NCBI RefSeq assembly: GCF_003596405.1
Contig: NZ_QYUR01000002.1
Coordinates: 2,868,501 to 2,932,500 of the forward strand
DNA: 64,000 nt
Direction: 5' to 3'
From: Pseudomonas cavernicola
Lineage (GTDB): Bacteria; Pseudomonadota; Gammaproteobacteria; Pseudomonadales; Pseudomonadaceae
Numbering within the stretch: the stretch's first letter is position 1; each line of letters opens with the position of its first letter. The notes beneath the pieces were generated by a model. The model was given only the letters and a program-made list of their open reading frames with translations, was not told where the DNA came from and searched no databases. Positions 52,804 to 62,426 of this stretch are shown piece by piece. Position numbers and translations under genes: made by a program.

Positions 52804-53154
52804 CAGCCGGCCATGAGTCTGAGCTATTCGGGGCAGTTCGAGTTTCTCGAACGGGCCAACGCGCGGCTCAAGCTGGTGGTGCCAGCCACCCTGCTGATCA
52901 TCTTCGTGCTGCTCTACCTGACCTTCGCCCGCTTCGACGAGGCCTGTTTGATCATGGCCACGCTACCGTTCGCCCTGACCGGCGGGGCGTGGTTCCTCTA
53001 CCTGCTGGACTTCAACCTGTCGGTGGCCACCGGCGTCGGCTTTATCGCGTTGGCCGGGGTGGCCGCCGAGTTCGGTGTGATCATGCTGCTCTACCTGATT
53101 ACCGCCTGGAAAAACCCCTGTCTTCAAGGACATCTTCCAAGTCAAAAACAGTAA
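52804..53154 (+). pseudogene. Stray copy of part of cusA
   Basis: From about 52804 to 53098 the DNA is nearly identical to 47855-48150 inside cusA; both encode [20 protein letters not shown] through [14 protein letters not shown]. After that the reading continues as the unrelated [18 protein letters not shown] to a stop. No start or remaining pump sequence is present. The high identity points to a recent copy or to the scar of a recombination between two cusA-containing units. Confidence 0.9.
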
Positions 53155-53202
53155 ATACCTCCTTATATTCATTCGCTCCCAGCCGCGACAACGGTTTTCA
53201 GT

Positions 53203-53584
53203 ATGACCGCCCCCCTCAAACAAGACTTCCATTCCCAAGCAAAAGCGCATGCACCCATTCTCGTAAATGCTGAATCAATATTGTTTGCTTCACAGCTAGA
53301 AGCGCCGAGCCTGGAAAGCTGGCCGGAAAATCACCCCATGAAAGTCGACCACCCAACACAAATACTCAGCCCAGGATATCGTTCAACACTTCGTAGATGC
53401 TCCCAGTGGCGATAGCTATCCGGATTACATCACGACCGATTTGCTGCCATTCATAACCGTCACCTACAAAGTTGTAGCCGTAGACTCATCGACAACTCAC
53501 TCAACATGCCCCGCCAACCCTACGGGTGCGCCGAAACACCCTACCCTCAGCGCCGAAAGTCTGTGCAAAGGCGCGTGCTGCTAA
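53203..53584 (+). pseudogene. Probable frameshifted gene at the right edge of the copper block
   Basis: An ORF begins MTAPLKQDFHSQAKAHAPIL at 53203 and ends after 70 codons. In the next frame a well-formed stretch follows (AQDIVQHFVDAPSGDSYPDY, FITVTYKVVAVDSS, ending LCKGACC, stop at 53582). A one-base indel near 53370 would join them into one protein of about 125 residues. The start region resembles that of the 35584 gene. I do not recognise the product. Confidence 0.45.
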
Positions 53585-53932
53585 GTGGCCGCGCTGTTGG
53601 TTGCGGCGCTAAGCTCTGCCGAATTTACTTTGCGTTGACGTCAACAATGTAATGATCAAGATCACAGCGAGAACGCCTGAGAGATAGATTTTTTTGGTGT
53701 CCTCGCTATAATCGAACGTGAAAAGCTACATATAGCTACAAATAAAATCAGCAACTATGTTTAATATATGTGACTGATCTCATTGCGGAGCGAAGGCTAT
53801 GGACACGCTTCCCTTCGCTCGCTCGAATAACGATAAACAGGGCATGACAACAGCCCTGCTCTTGGTAGCTAAAGCAGTGAGGCTGCACGCCTCACGCACT
53901 GCCAGAACACTTTAAGACCAACGGGAAACTAC
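53585..53932. other. AT-rich non-coding gap
   Basis: This 348-bp stretch is distinctly AT-rich around 53690-53780 (ACATATAGCTACAAATAAAA, TTTAATATATGTGACTG) compared with both sides. It contains TTGCGTTGACGTCAACA with the perfect palindrome TTGACGTCAA (53634-53643). No gene is evident. It probably holds the promoter for the 53933 gene. Confidence 0.45.
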
Positions 53933-54145
53933 GTGACGAAAGACGAACTGCGCGCCGAACTCGAGCGCCAGGCGCAGCGTTACAAGGAAGTTTACGGCGG
54001 GGAAGTCATTACCTACGCCGCCCAGCCGGATCCTGAGCGCAAGCCCTGGCGCAAGAAAGCCAGCCTTCTCGATCAAGCCTTTGAGAAAGAGCTGCAGAAA
54101 ATCGAAAAAGACCAACAAGCCAAAATCGATGAGCCAAACGACTAA
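53933..54145 (+). CDS. Small conserved hypothetical protein, helical and charged
   Basis: A 70-residue soluble protein with no signal or membrane segment. It starts at GTG 53933 after GGGAAA. Sequence features: a basic/acidic helix ([20 protein letters not shown]), a central [16 protein letters not shown] and a second helix rich in Glu/Lys/Gln. I recall near-identical small proteins in many Pseudomonas genomes, none with known role. It marks the return to chromosomal-type sequence after the copper block. Confidence 0.75.
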   Translation: MTKDELRAELERQAQRYKEVYGGEVITYAAQPDPERKPWRKKASLLDQAFEKELQKIEKDQQAKIDEPND

Positions 54146-54239
54146 CGATTAGAGCGCCTGTGAAAGTTCGCCCAACTTGCCACAGCGATCTTCGCGGGTA
54201 TGGCGACTCGCTCGGAGCATCCGCCAAAGTCAGACAGGC

Positions 54240-54386
54240 TCGTAGGGTGGATTAGCCGCGCAGCGGCGTAATCCACCGTTCCGTGAAAAACGAACAGCCC
54301 GCACAGAGCGAGGGGTTCATTCAAAACCGACGCTTGGCAATCACGCGGTTCGCGGTGGAAGCCCCTATGGGGATTCCACCCTACGA
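54240..54386. repeat. 147-bp intergenic element bounded by CGTAGGGTGGA inverted repeats
   Basis: CGTAGGGTGGA at 54240-54250 is matched by TCCACCCTACG at 54375-54385. Inside are two hairpins: GGTGGATTAGCCGC with GCGTAATCCACC, and GGTGGAAGCCCC with GGGGATTCCACC. Such elements are frequent between genes in Pseudomonas. It lies between the 53933 gene and the convergent HerA-like gene and may stop both transcripts. Confidence 0.7.
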
Positions 54387-54414
54387 TCCGTCATACGGTC
54401 ATGGCCGAACGGTC

Positions 54415-55908
54415 TTAACGACGCTTGCCGCCCAAAAGCGAGCCCATCAACCCACGCACCAGCTGTCGACCTAATTGGTTGGCGGCTTGGCGTACGGCCG
54501 TCTTCATCATTTGCCCGGCCAGGCTGCCAAGCAGATCGCCGGCCATGCCGCCCAGCCCACCTTCCGACGCGCTGCTTTTACCTTGTGCAGTAGGCGCCGG
54601 CACCGCTTCTTCAGGCAATGCCGCGCGCGCCGCCAGCAGCTCGTAAGCGGACTCACGATCAATCGGCTTATCGTAGCGCCCGGCTTGTGGCGACTGCCGG
54701 ACCAAGGCCACGCGCTCAGCCTCACTGAGCGGGCCGATGCGTGACTGCGGCGGTGCGATGGCCACCCGCTGCACCATCGCCGGCGTACCCTTCTCTTCCA
54801 TGGTGCTGACCAACGCTTCGCCAATGCCTAGCTCGGTGAGTACCGTCAGCGTATCGAATGCCGGATTGGCCCGGAAACCATCGGCTACCGCACGCAAGGA
54901 CTTCTGCTCTTTGGCCGTAAAGGCGCGCAAACCATGCTGAATGCGCAAACCGAGCTGCGCCAGCACATCGTCTGGCAAGTCACTCGGCGATTGAGTCACG
55001 AAATAGACGCCGACGCCTTTCGAGCGGATCAGTCGTACCACTTGCTCCAAGCGCTCCTGCAACGCCTTCGGCGTGCCAGCAAAAAGCAGGTGTGCTTCGT
55101 CGAAGAACAGCGCCAACACCGGCTTATCCGTATCACCGCGCTCAGGCAGTTGCTCGAACAGTTCGGCCAGCAGCCACAACAGGAAAGTCGCGTAAACCTT
55201 TGGCGCCTCATGTACCAACCGGCTGGCATCCATCAAATGAATACGCCCACGGCCATCGGCATCAGGTTGGAGAATATCTTCCAACTGCAAAGCCGGCTCA
55301 CCGAACAAGGCTTCGGCGCCCTGCTGCTCAAGGGTCGCCAGACGACGCAAAAGCGCCTGGCTTGAGCCGCCGGTGAATAACGCGCCATCCTCACCAAGCA
55401 ATTCGGGATGATCTTTCAGGTGGTTGAGCAGGGCCTTCAGGTCTTTCAGATCGAGCAGCAACAAACCTTCGCGATCCGCCACCTGAAACGTGGCATACAG
55501 CGCGGCCTGCTGACTGTCGGTGAGTTCCAGCAGATTGCTCAGCAGCAGCGGGCCCATCTCACTCAACGTGGTGCGCAGCGGATGGCCGCTTTGCCCATGG
55601 ATATCCCACAGAGTCAGCGGATAAGCCTGCGGGCGGTGATTGAGCCAAGGCATCCCGGCGATACGCTCCGCCACCTTGCCCTGCGGATTGCCGACGGCGC
55701 CGAGACCGCAGAGGTCGCCTTTGATATCCGCGGCGAACACCGCCACCCCGGCATCACTGAAGGTCTCGACCAGGCGCTGCAAGGTCACCGTTTTACCGGT
55801 GCCGGTGGCGCCCGCGATCAGGCCATGGCGGTTGGCCAGGCGCAGTGCCTGGCCGACAGGCTGACCGGAGGGATCAGCTCCGAGAACGAATTGGTTAGCT
55901 ACGGGCAT
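54415..55908 (-). CDS. yjgR: HerA-like ATPase, YjgR/DUF853 family
   Basis: A 497-residue cytoplasmic P-loop ATPase. Walker [11 protein letters not shown] at about 33-42, Walker [15 protein letters not shown] near 265, [20 protein letters not shown] as the sensor region, and a low-complexity Gly-rich C terminus ([17 protein letters not shown]). The family is related to HerA/FtsK DNA translocases, but its biological role is unknown. Length matches the usual 490-500. The start at MPVANQF is supported by GGGAGGGCAAG just before it. Confidence 0.88.
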   Translation of the reverse strand: MPVANQFVLGADPSGQPVGQALRLANRHGLIAGATGTGKTVTLQRLVETFSDAGVAVFAADIKGDLCGLGAVGNPQGKVAERIAGMPWLNHRPQAYPLTLWDIHGQSGHPLRTTLSEMGPLLLSNLLELTDSQQAALYATFQVADREGLLLLDLKDLKALLNHLKDHPELLGEDGALFTGGSSQALLRRLATLEQQGAEALFGEPALQLEDILQPDADGRGRIHLMDASRLVHEAPKVYATFLLWLLAELFEQLPERGDTDKPVLALFFDEAHLLFAGTPKALQERLEQVVRLIRSKGVGVYFVTQSPSDLPDDVLAQLGLRIQHGLRAFTAKEQKSLRAVADGFRANPAFDTLTVLTELGIGEALVSTMEEKGTPAMVQRVAIAPPQSRIGPLSEAERVALVRQSPQAGRYDKPIDRESAYELLAARAALPEEAVPAPTAQGKSSASEGGLGGMAGDLLGSLAGQMMKTAVRQAANQLGRQLVRGLMGSLLGGKRR

Positions 55909-56048
55909 CTTGCCCTCCCTGGGTTAAAGCTTTGTGGGGTTGCTGCCGACACAGGAGGCGACCCCGCTGCGTCCAGCAGGATGCTTCCGCCTTGGCGGCA
56001 AGCAGCGGATTAAGACTGGAGCCTGACCTTCCTGGACGCAAGAAAACC

Positions 56049-57926
56049 ATGACAAAAAGCTTGAAATTCAGCCACAAGATCCTGATCGCTGCCTCCCTGG
56101 TGGTCATCGCCGCCTTTTCGCTATTCACCTTGTATAACGACTACCTGCAGCGCAATGCGATCCGTGACGACCTGGGAAACTACCTGCACGAGATGGGTGA
56201 CGTCACCGCGGGCAATATCCAGAACTGGCTGTCCGGGCGCATCCTGCTGGTGGAAAGCGCGGCCCAGTCGATCGCCAGTGACAACGCACCGGACCATGTA
56301 AGCCGCCTGCTCGAGCAGAAAGCGCTGACCTCGACCTTCGCCTTCACCTACCTGGGCAGCGCGGACGGCAGTTTTACCATGCGCCCGGACAGCGCCATGC
56401 CGGATGGCTACGACCCCCGCAGTCGGCCTTGGTACAAGGACGCCATGAGTGCCGGCGGCTCGACGCTGACCGAACCCTATATCGACGCCGCCACCAGCGA
56501 GCTGATCATCACCATCGCGACCCCCGCCAAATCTGCTGGCGTAGTCGGCGGCGACCTGAGCCTGCAGACCCTGGTGCAGATCATCAACTCGCTGGACTTC
56601 AACGGCCTGGGCTATGCCTTCCTAGCCAGCGCTGACGGCAAAATCCTGGTGCACCCGGACAAGAGCCTGGTGATGAAAAGCTTGAAGGACGTGTTCCCCA
56701 AGGACACGCCACGGATCAGCTCCGAGCTCAGCGAGACCGAGCAGAACGGCGAGACCCGCATCCTCACCTTCGCCCCGATCAAGGGCCTGCCTTCAGTGAA
56801 CTGGTACATCGGTCTGTCCATCGACAAGGCCAAGGCCTACTCGATGCTCAGCGAGTTTCGTACCTCGGCCATCATCGCCACCCTTATCGCCGTGGCGATC
56901 ATTATCTTCCTGCTCGGCATGCTGATCCGCGTATTGATGCAGCCGCTACACGTGATGGGCAAAACCATGCAGGACATCGCGCAAGGCGAAGGTGACCTGA
57001 CCAAGCGCCTGGCTATCCAGTCCCAGGATGAGTTCGGCGCACTGGCCAGCTCCTTTAACCACTTTGTTGAACGGATTCACTCGTCGATTCGCGAGGTCTC
57101 CTCGGCCACGGCGCAGGTCAACGAAGTGGCCAAATTGGTAGTCAATGCCTCCAACTCGTCGATGCTCAACTCCGACGAGCAAGCCAGCCGCACCAACAGC
57201 GTTGCCGCGGCGATCAACGAACTCGGCGCTGCCGCCCAGGAGATTGCGCGCAACGCCGCCGATGCGTCGAACCAGGCCTCCGACGCTCGCCTGCTGGCCG
57301 AGGATGGTCGCCAAGTGGTGGAGAAGACCATCCAAGCAATGAACGAACTGTCCGGCAAGATCAGCGTCTCCTGCACCAATATCGAGACGCTGAACGGCAA
57401 GACCGTGGACATCGGACAAATCCTCGAAGTGATCAAAAGCATCTCCCAGCAGACCAACCTCCTGGCCCTCAACGCGGCAATCGAGGCGGCGCGAGCCGGC
57501 GAAGCAGGCCGCGGCTTTGCCGTGGTGGCGGATGAAGTGCGTAACCTGGCCCACCGCACCCAGGAATCGGCACAGGAAATCCAGAAAATGATCGAGGAGT
57601 TGCAAGTCGGCTCCCGCGAATCGGTTACCACCATGACCGAGAGCCAGCGTTATAGCGAGGAAAGCGTGGAGATTGCCAACCAGGCCGGTGAACGCCTGAG
57701 CAGCGTGACTCACCGTATTGGCGAGATCGACGGCATGAATCAGTCAGTGGCGACTGCTACCGAGGAACAAACCTCAGTCGTTGAATCACTCAACATGGAC
57801 ATCACCGAGATCAACACCCTTAATCAAGAGGGTGTGGAAAACCTCCAGGCGACCCTGCGCGCCTGTGGCGATCTGGAGCAGCAAGCCTCGCGCCTGAAAC
57901 AGCTGGTGGACAGCTTCCGCATCTAA
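56049..57926 (+). CDS. Methyl-accepting chemotaxis protein, amino-acid-type dCache
   Basis: A 625-residue chemoreceptor: membrane helix about 10-32, periplasmic dCache domain to about 275, second helix 278-300, HAMP, and a signalling domain with the conserved hairpin tip [20 protein letters not shown]. The membrane-distal pocket contains [12 protein letters not shown] and EPYIDA, then GGDLSL, the Y-x-R-x-W-Y ... Y ... D arrangement known from amino-acid-binding dCache domains such as PctA. Sensing of amino acids is therefore likely. The ATG at 56049 gives a normal N terminus; upstream codons do not look coding. Confidence 0.9.
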   Translation: MTKSLKFSHKILIAASLVVIAAFSLFTLYNDYLQRNAIRDDLGNYLHEMGDVTAGNIQNWLSGRILLVESAAQSIASDNAPDHVSRLLEQKALTSTFAFTYLGSADGSFTMRPDSAMPDGYDPRSRPWYKDAMSAGGSTLTEPYIDAATSELIITIATPAKSAGVVGGDLSLQTLVQIINSLDFNGLGYAFLASADGKILVHPDKSLVMKSLKDVFPKDTPRISSELSETEQNGETRILTFAPIKGLPSVNWYIGLSIDKAKAYSMLSEFRTSAIIATLIAVAIIIFLLGMLIRVLMQPLHVMGKTMQDIAQGEGDLTKRLAIQSQDEFGALASSFNHFVERIHSSIREVSSATAQVNEVAKLVVNASNSSMLNSDEQASRTNSVAAAINELGAAAQEIARNAADASNQASDARLLAEDGRQVVEKTIQAMNELSGKISVSCTNIETLNGKTVDIGQILEVIKSISQQTNLLALNAAIEAARAGEAGRGFAVVADEVRNLAHRTQESAQEIQKMIEELQVGSRESVTTMTESQRYSEESVEIANQAGERLSSVTHRIGEIDGMNQSVATATEEQTSVVESLNMDITEINTLNQEGVENLQATLRACGDLEQQASRLKQLVDSFRI

Positions 57927-57931
57927 CGCTT

Positions 57932-58135
57932 TTACTGGGTCCCCGCTTTCGCGGGGATTACGTGCGTAGGAGTTGAAATCGGTGCGGATCGGTTCAACTC
58001 ATTCCAAAGCTCGGCAGCATCGGGAAAATCGGTGCCGGTTTCCTCGCTCATTGCCTCAGGGTCGTAACGGCTCAGGCAGCCCTCGCCCAAGGTCGGCGGC
58101 GGGTTTGAGGTGGCACGCTCAAGTGGATCAGTCAT
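57932..58135 (-). CDS. Short conserved-looking protein upstream-linked to purU
   Basis: A 67-residue ORF. The first 50 residues (MTDPLERATSNPPPTLGEGC, LSRYDPEAM, GTDFPDAAELWNEL) look like real protein with acidic and Pro-rich character. The end, VIPAKAGTQ, is translated REP DNA (CCCCGCTTTCGCGGGG at 57941-57956), so the original 3' end was probably replaced. AGAGG lies before the ATG. It follows purU on the same strand after 52 bp. Function unknown. Confidence 0.5.
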   Translation of the reverse strand: MTDPLERATSNPPPTLGEGCLSRYDPEAMSEETGTDFPDAAELWNELNRSAPISTPTHVIPAKAGTQ

Positions 58136-58187
58136 GGCTTGCCTCTTGGGCCGATATCGACCAACTCAAGCTCTCTACGCCCGTCGA

Positions 58188-59039
58188 TCAGTCGAACACC
58201 ACGGTCTTGTTGTCATGCACCAGCACGCGGTCTTCCAGGTGATAACGCAGGCCACGGGCCAGCACCATCTTCTCGACATCCTTACCCAGCCGAACCATTT
58301 CCTCGACGCTGTCGCGATGGCTCACACGCACCACATCCTGCTCAATGATCGGGCCGGCATCGAGTTCTTCGGTAACGTAGTGAGAAGTCGCACCGATCAA
58401 CTTTACCCCGCGCAGCGAGGCTTGGTGGTAAGGCTTCGCGCCAATGAACGACGGCAGGAAACTGTGATGGATATTGATTACCCGGTGAGCGAACTCGCGG
58501 CACAACTCCGGCGGGAGGATTTGCATATAGCGGGCAAGCACTACGGCATCGGCTTGCAGCTCCTGCACTAAGCGCGACACTTCGGCGAACGCCGGCTCTT
58601 TGTTCTTCGGCTCGACCGGCACATGGTAATAAGGAATGCCGTGCCACTCGACCATACTGCGCAAATCGTTATGGTTGGAGATGACGCAGGGAATTTCACA
58701 TTCCAACTCATCGCTATGCCAGCGGTGCAGCAAATCGGCCAGGCAGTGCGACTCACGGCTAGCCATCAACACGACGCGCTTCTTTTGGGCCGAGTCAGTG
58801 ATCCGCCACTCCATAGAGAACTCGCGAGCAATCGGCGCGAAGGCCTGCCGAAACCCCTCGAGATCAAAGGGCAAGGAGTCCGCACGAATCTCATGGCGCA
58901 TAAAGAACCAGCCACTTTGATTGTCCGAATGGTGGCTCGCTTCAGTGATCCACCCGTTGTAGGTGGCCAGAAAATTACTGACCTTGGCGACGATACCGAC
59001 GCCGTCGGGGCAGGCGATTACCAGCCGAAAAGTGCGCAT
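58188..59039 (-). CDS. purU: Formyltetrahydrofolate deformylase
   Basis: A 283-residue enzyme that hydrolyses 10-formyl-THF to formate and THF, balancing one-carbon pools. An N-terminal ACT domain (TFRLVIACPDGVGIVAKVSN) is followed by the formyltransferase-like domain with active-site NIHHSFLPSFIGAKPY (Asn, His) and later GATSHYVTEELDAGPII with the catalytic Asp. The first residues of the ACT domain come directly after the ATG at 59039, which supports that start. Length matches the family (280-290). Confidence 0.95.
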   Translation of the reverse strand: MRTFRLVIACPDGVGIVAKVSNFLATYNGWITEASHHSDNQSGWFFMRHEIRADSLPFDLEGFRQAFAPIAREFSMEWRITDSAQKKRVVLMASRESHCLADLLHRWHSDELECEIPCVISNHNDLRSMVEWHGIPYYHVPVEPKNKEPAFAEVSRLVQELQADAVVLARYMQILPPELCREFAHRVINIHHSFLPSFIGAKPYHQASLRGVKLIGATSHYVTEELDAGPIIEQDVVRVSHRDSVEEMVRLGKDVEKMVLARGLRYHLEDRVLVHDNKTVVFD

Positions 59040-59445
59040 GCGGGAAACTCCAGAAACTTCACAAAGGCGGCCATTCTAGCCACAGCCCAGGAAAACTTCA
59101 GTAATCCGCGAGCTCGGGCAAAGACGGAGAAGGCCACAGACAGCGCAATCAATCAATTCAAGGTTCGACTGAGCACGTGCCCGATAAACGCCAAACACCC
59201 GCAGCCGAGCCATAATCCATGCCCGCGCTAGGGTTTTGCTCAGCATATATGTCCACTTGATGAAGGCCGTATTTAATTCAGCAAATGGCTCCAAGCCGAT
59301 TTAGCGGGCTGAATACAGGTCGCAGCTAGAACATCGTCGGAATAATTGGCGCAAAACTTTTCAAACATGTTTACTTGCAGAAAGTGCCTGACTATTATTA
59401 CTAACACTAAGCCACTGCCACCCCTCTCGATTCAAGGTAAAGCAC
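59040..59445. promoter_or_regulatory. Upstream region between purU and mvaT
   Basis: A 406-bp non-coding gap between divergent genes, with AT-rich DNA from 59330 on (TTATTACTAACACTAAGCC) in which the mvaT promoter should lie, as expected for a strongly expressed nucleoid-protein gene. I see no ORF or repeat of note, and cannot place the -35/-10 boxes with confidence. Confidence 0.4.
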
Positions 59446-59820
59446 ATGTCGCTGATCAATGAGTACCGCGCTACAGAAGAAGCCATCAAGGAACTCCAAG
59501 AGCGCCTGAAAAACCTGTCGCAAGACGACAAGCTGAAAAAAGAACTCGAGTTCGAAGGTAAACTCCGCACGCTGATGGGTGAGTACCAGAAGTCCCTGCG
59601 TGACATCATTGCCATGCTTGACCCGGACGCTAAAACGAGCAAATTACCGCGCGCGACTAAAGCTACCGGCACCAAGCGCGCGCGCAAGGTCAAGCAGTAC
59701 AAAAACCCGAACACTGGCGAAGTGATCGAAACCAAAGGTGGCAACCACAAGACGCTGAAAGAGTGGAAAGCCAAGTGGGGTGCCGCGGTAGTAGAAGGCT
59801 GGGCCACTCTGCTCGACTAA
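59446..59820 (+). CDS. mvaT: MvaT-type H-NS-like nucleoid protein
   Basis: A 124-residue xenogeneic silencer. The N-terminal coiled oligomerisation helix (MSLINEYRATEEAIKELQER) is followed by a linker (KATGTKRARKVKQYKNPNTG) and the DNA-binding domain with ETKGGNHKTLKEWKAKWG. Known role: binds AT-rich and foreign DNA and represses it, as H-NS does in enterics. The AT-rich patches of this window (53.7 kb, 16-20 kb) are its kind of targets. A perfect terminator hairpin follows. Confidence 0.95.
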   Translation: MSLINEYRATEEAIKELQERLKNLSQDDKLKKELEFEGKLRTLMGEYQKSLRDIIAMLDPDAKTSKLPRATKATGTKRARKVKQYKNPNTGEVIETKGGNHKTLKEWKAKWGAAVVEGWATLLD

Positions 59821-59850
59821 GCACTGCACTGCGCGCCTAATTCCAGTACG

Positions 59851-59887
59851 CAATAAAAAACGCCAGCACTTCTGGCGTTTTTTATTG
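59851..59887. terminator. Bidirectional Rho-independent terminator between mvaT and sbcB
   Basis: CAATAAAAAACGCCAG and CTGGCGTTTTTTATTG form a perfect 16-bp stem around a 5-nt loop, with T-runs on both strands. It serves mvaT on the plus strand and sbcB on the minus strand. Confidence 0.93.
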
Positions 59888-59934
59888 CCTGGCGATTACA
59901 TCTCTAGCGCTGACACGCAGCACAAGAGCGCTAG

Positions 59935-61365
59935 TTATATGCCGTAGCGCTGCCGCAGTTGCAGTGCATACTCACGCCACTCGCCCAACAGCAATTGCTG
60001 CGTAGCCGATGAGTTATCCAGCGCTTGCGCCAGCGCCGCATCAAAACTCATCAAGGTATTAGGTGCGCCCCATTCCGGCGCACTCAGACGCCGCTGACAG
60101 AATTCTCGCCAACGTTTTTGCTCAGGCTCCGACAAAGTTTCCGGAAAGTTGCGCGCCCGGTAACGAAACAACAACTCCGGCAGGCGCCCGTCATCGAACG
60201 GCCAGTCTTCCCGGGCTAACCGTTGCGGCTCGGCGCAGCGCACTTGCTCACACAAACGGCGATCGCGATCACCAAGAAAGCCGTCATATAACTGCTGTTC
60301 TGGATCTTGGCTCGGCGCAAACTCATCCGCGTTATAGAGTGCTACCAACTTATCCTTCCAAACCGGCTGCGCCTCACGCAGCAATGCAGCGCGCGCCTCA
60401 CACTCTCCCATATCGATTTGTAAACGCTGTCGATCACCGTCACGTAGCACACTCAACGGCGCCAGAACCGGACAGCGATTGACATGCAACAACTTCAGCG
60501 ATACCGGCAACTCACCTTCCGCCAACTGCTCCCGCCGGGTGTACAGCAGCCGCCGCAGGCTGTCGGCATCCTGCTCCAGCAACGGCGCCGGATCAGCCTG
60601 TAGATCGCAGACGATCAGGGCATTGCGATTGCGTGGATGCCAGGCCAGCGGCAGAACCACCGCCAAGTAATGCCGGGCGGCCGCAAAGCGCCCGGAAATA
60701 TGCACCAGCGGCTGCAGCAAGCGGATCTGGTCGAGCACACGCTGCTTGCTGCGCAGTTGGTAGAGGTAATCATAGAGTTTCGGTTGCTTGGCGCGGATCA
60801 GTCGCGCCAGCCCGATTGTGGCGCGCACATCGGACAACGCATCGTGGGCCTGACCGTGGTCAATCCCGTTCGCGGCGGTCAAACGCTCCAGTTTGAGCGT
60901 GACCCGGCCGTCCTCTTGCGGCCATTCGATACCTTCCGGCCGCAACGCATAAGCGGTACGCACCACGTCGATCAGATCCCAACGGCTATTACCGCCCTGC
61001 CACTCACGCGCGTACGGCTCGAAGAAATTGCGATAGAGGCTGTAGCGTGTCACTTCATCGTCGAAGCGCAGGCTGTTATAGCCCGCCCCGCAAGTTCCCG
61101 GAGCGGATAATTCGGCATGCACACGCGTCATGAACTCCGCTTCGCCCAAGCCCTGCTCGGCGAGCCGGCTTGGGGTGATCCCCGTGATCAGGCAAGCCGC
61201 CGGGTGCGGCAGGATGTCGTCGCTCGGCCGGCAATAGAGGTTGAGCGGTTCGCCGATTTCGTTCAGCGCCTCATCCGTGCGAATTCCGGCGACCTGCAAC
61301 GGGCGATCACTGCGCGGGTCGATACCAGTAGTTTCGTAGTCGTACCAGAAGATGCTCGAGGTCAC
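59935..61365 (-). CDS. sbcB: Exodeoxyribonuclease I
   Basis: A 476-residue 3'-5' single-strand DNA exonuclease. The DEDDh nuclease core begins at once: SIFWYDYETTGIDPRSDRPL (first Asp/Glu in DYET), GYNSLRFDDEV and the later HDALSDVRATIGLARL. The C-terminal half is the SH3-like and helical ExoI domain (QLRQRYGI end). It acts in mismatch repair and recombination with RecJ. Length is typical (475-480). The start at MTSSIFWYDYE is fixed by the proximity of the catalytic motif. Confidence 0.95.
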   Translation of the reverse strand: MTSSIFWYDYETTGIDPRSDRPLQVAGIRTDEALNEIGEPLNLYCRPSDDILPHPAACLITGITPSRLAEQGLGEAEFMTRVHAELSAPGTCGAGYNSLRFDDEVTRYSLYRNFFEPYAREWQGGNSRWDLIDVVRTAYALRPEGIEWPQEDGRVTLKLERLTAANGIDHGQAHDALSDVRATIGLARLIRAKQPKLYDYLYQLRSKQRVLDQIRLLQPLVHISGRFAAARHYLAVVLPLAWHPRNRNALIVCDLQADPAPLLEQDADSLRRLLYTRREQLAEGELPVSLKLLHVNRCPVLAPLSVLRDGDRQRLQIDMGECEARAALLREAQPVWKDKLVALYNADEFAPSQDPEQQLYDGFLGDRDRRLCEQVRCAEPQRLAREDWPFDDGRLPELLFRYRARNFPETLSEPEQKRWREFCQRRLSAPEWGAPNTLMSFDAALAQALDNSSATQQLLLGEWREYALQLRQRYGI

Positions 61366-61563
61366 AGTCGATTCCTAAAACGGAGGGCTGCGGCAGTCTA
61401 GCATCCACCGTCATCAAGCCGCCGGGCAGGCGTTCAGCAGCATAAAGTTTGATACCCCGCACAGCCGCGCCATCCCTTTAACCATGCGTCTTGTCGGCCA
61501 CTGGCCAGTACCGCTAGCATGGTCGAGACTGGAAGTTCACCCCTCATCACAAGGACGACCAAC

Positions 61564-62331
61564 ATGAGCGACTCCCTCGCCCCAAATCCGTATGCAGCTC
61601 CGGCCAGCAACCTGCAAGAGCCAACTGTAGGCAGCCAGGTGCCGACCATCGCCGAAGCCTTAAGCCGTGGTTACAACTTCAATATCGGTGACCTGATCAG
61701 CGAGGCCTGGCAGCGCACCAAAGGCACCAAGGGCATCATCCTCGGCGGCTTTGTCATCTATTACGTGGCCATCTTGGTGATCACTACGATCCTCGGCTTG
61801 GTCTTCGGCTTTGTCGGCCTCGAAGCTGAAGAAGGCGGCGGCGCCACCCTAGTGGTCAGTCAACTGCTGATTGGCCTCATCGGCTCGGCCCTCACCTACC
61901 CCTTCCTGGCCGGCATCATGATGACGGGCATTCGCCGGGCCGCCGATCAGCCGCTGAATTTCAACGAGATGTTCAGCTACTTCGGCCTAGCGCTGCCCCT
62001 GATCGTCACGGCCCTCATCATGATGATCCTGATGTATGTCGGTCTGCTGCTTCTGGTCATTCCAGGTATTTACCTGAGTGTGGCTTATATGCTCGCCATT
62101 CCGCTGGTGGTGGAGCGCGGCCTGTCGCCCTGGCAGGCGCTGGAAGCCTCGCGCAAAGCCATCAGCCAACACTGGTTCAAGGTATTTGGCCTGCTCCTGC
62201 TGCTCGGCCTGATTATGGCGGTGAGCATGATCCCGCTGGGGATCGGCCTGATCTGGAGCATCCCACTGTTCGTGATCAGCATGGGCGCGCTCTACCGCAT
62301 CATCTTCGGCGTGCTGCCAGCCGCCAAATAA
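61564..62331 (+). CDS. Membrane protein, GPDPase-membrane-domain/DUF975-like
   Basis: A 255-residue membrane protein. The first 40 residues are cytoplasmic (NPYAAPASNLQEP, a motif common in proteins of this class). About five helices follow, with GDLISEAWQRTKGTKGIILG before the first and LVVERGLSPWQALEASRKAI(SQHW) between the later ones, the hallmark of the DUF975/glycerophosphodiesterase membrane-domain family. AAGGA precedes the ATG at 61564. Function unknown. RDD and SpoIIM-like genes follow on the same strand. Confidence 0.82.
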   Translation: MSDSLAPNPYAAPASNLQEPTVGSQVPTIAEALSRGYNFNIGDLISEAWQRTKGTKGIILGGFVIYYVAILVITTILGLVFGFVGLEAEEGGGATLVVSQLLIGLIGSALTYPFLAGIMMTGIRRAADQPLNFNEMFSYFGLALPLIVTALIMMILMYVGLLLLVIPGIYLSVAYMLAIPLVVERGLSPWQALEASRKAISQHWFKVFGLLLLLGLIMAVSMIPLGIGLIWSIPLFVISMGALYRIIFGVLPAAK

Positions 62332-62426
62332 GCCACGCATAGGCTCTGGGCCGTTAATACGGCCCGGTTGGTTGCTTCCCCGCCTGGTGCTCGCTAGCAT
62401 CGGGCTTTCCTCGACGCAGTTCGCCG

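Noticed and set aside
35384..53584. Copper block as a tRNA-Gly-integrated element
   Set aside because: I looked for a copy of the tRNA 3' end near 53.1-53.6 kb and for an integrase; neither is present. The near-repeats at 35561 and 53180 do not include tRNA sequence, so tRNA-site integration is not supported.
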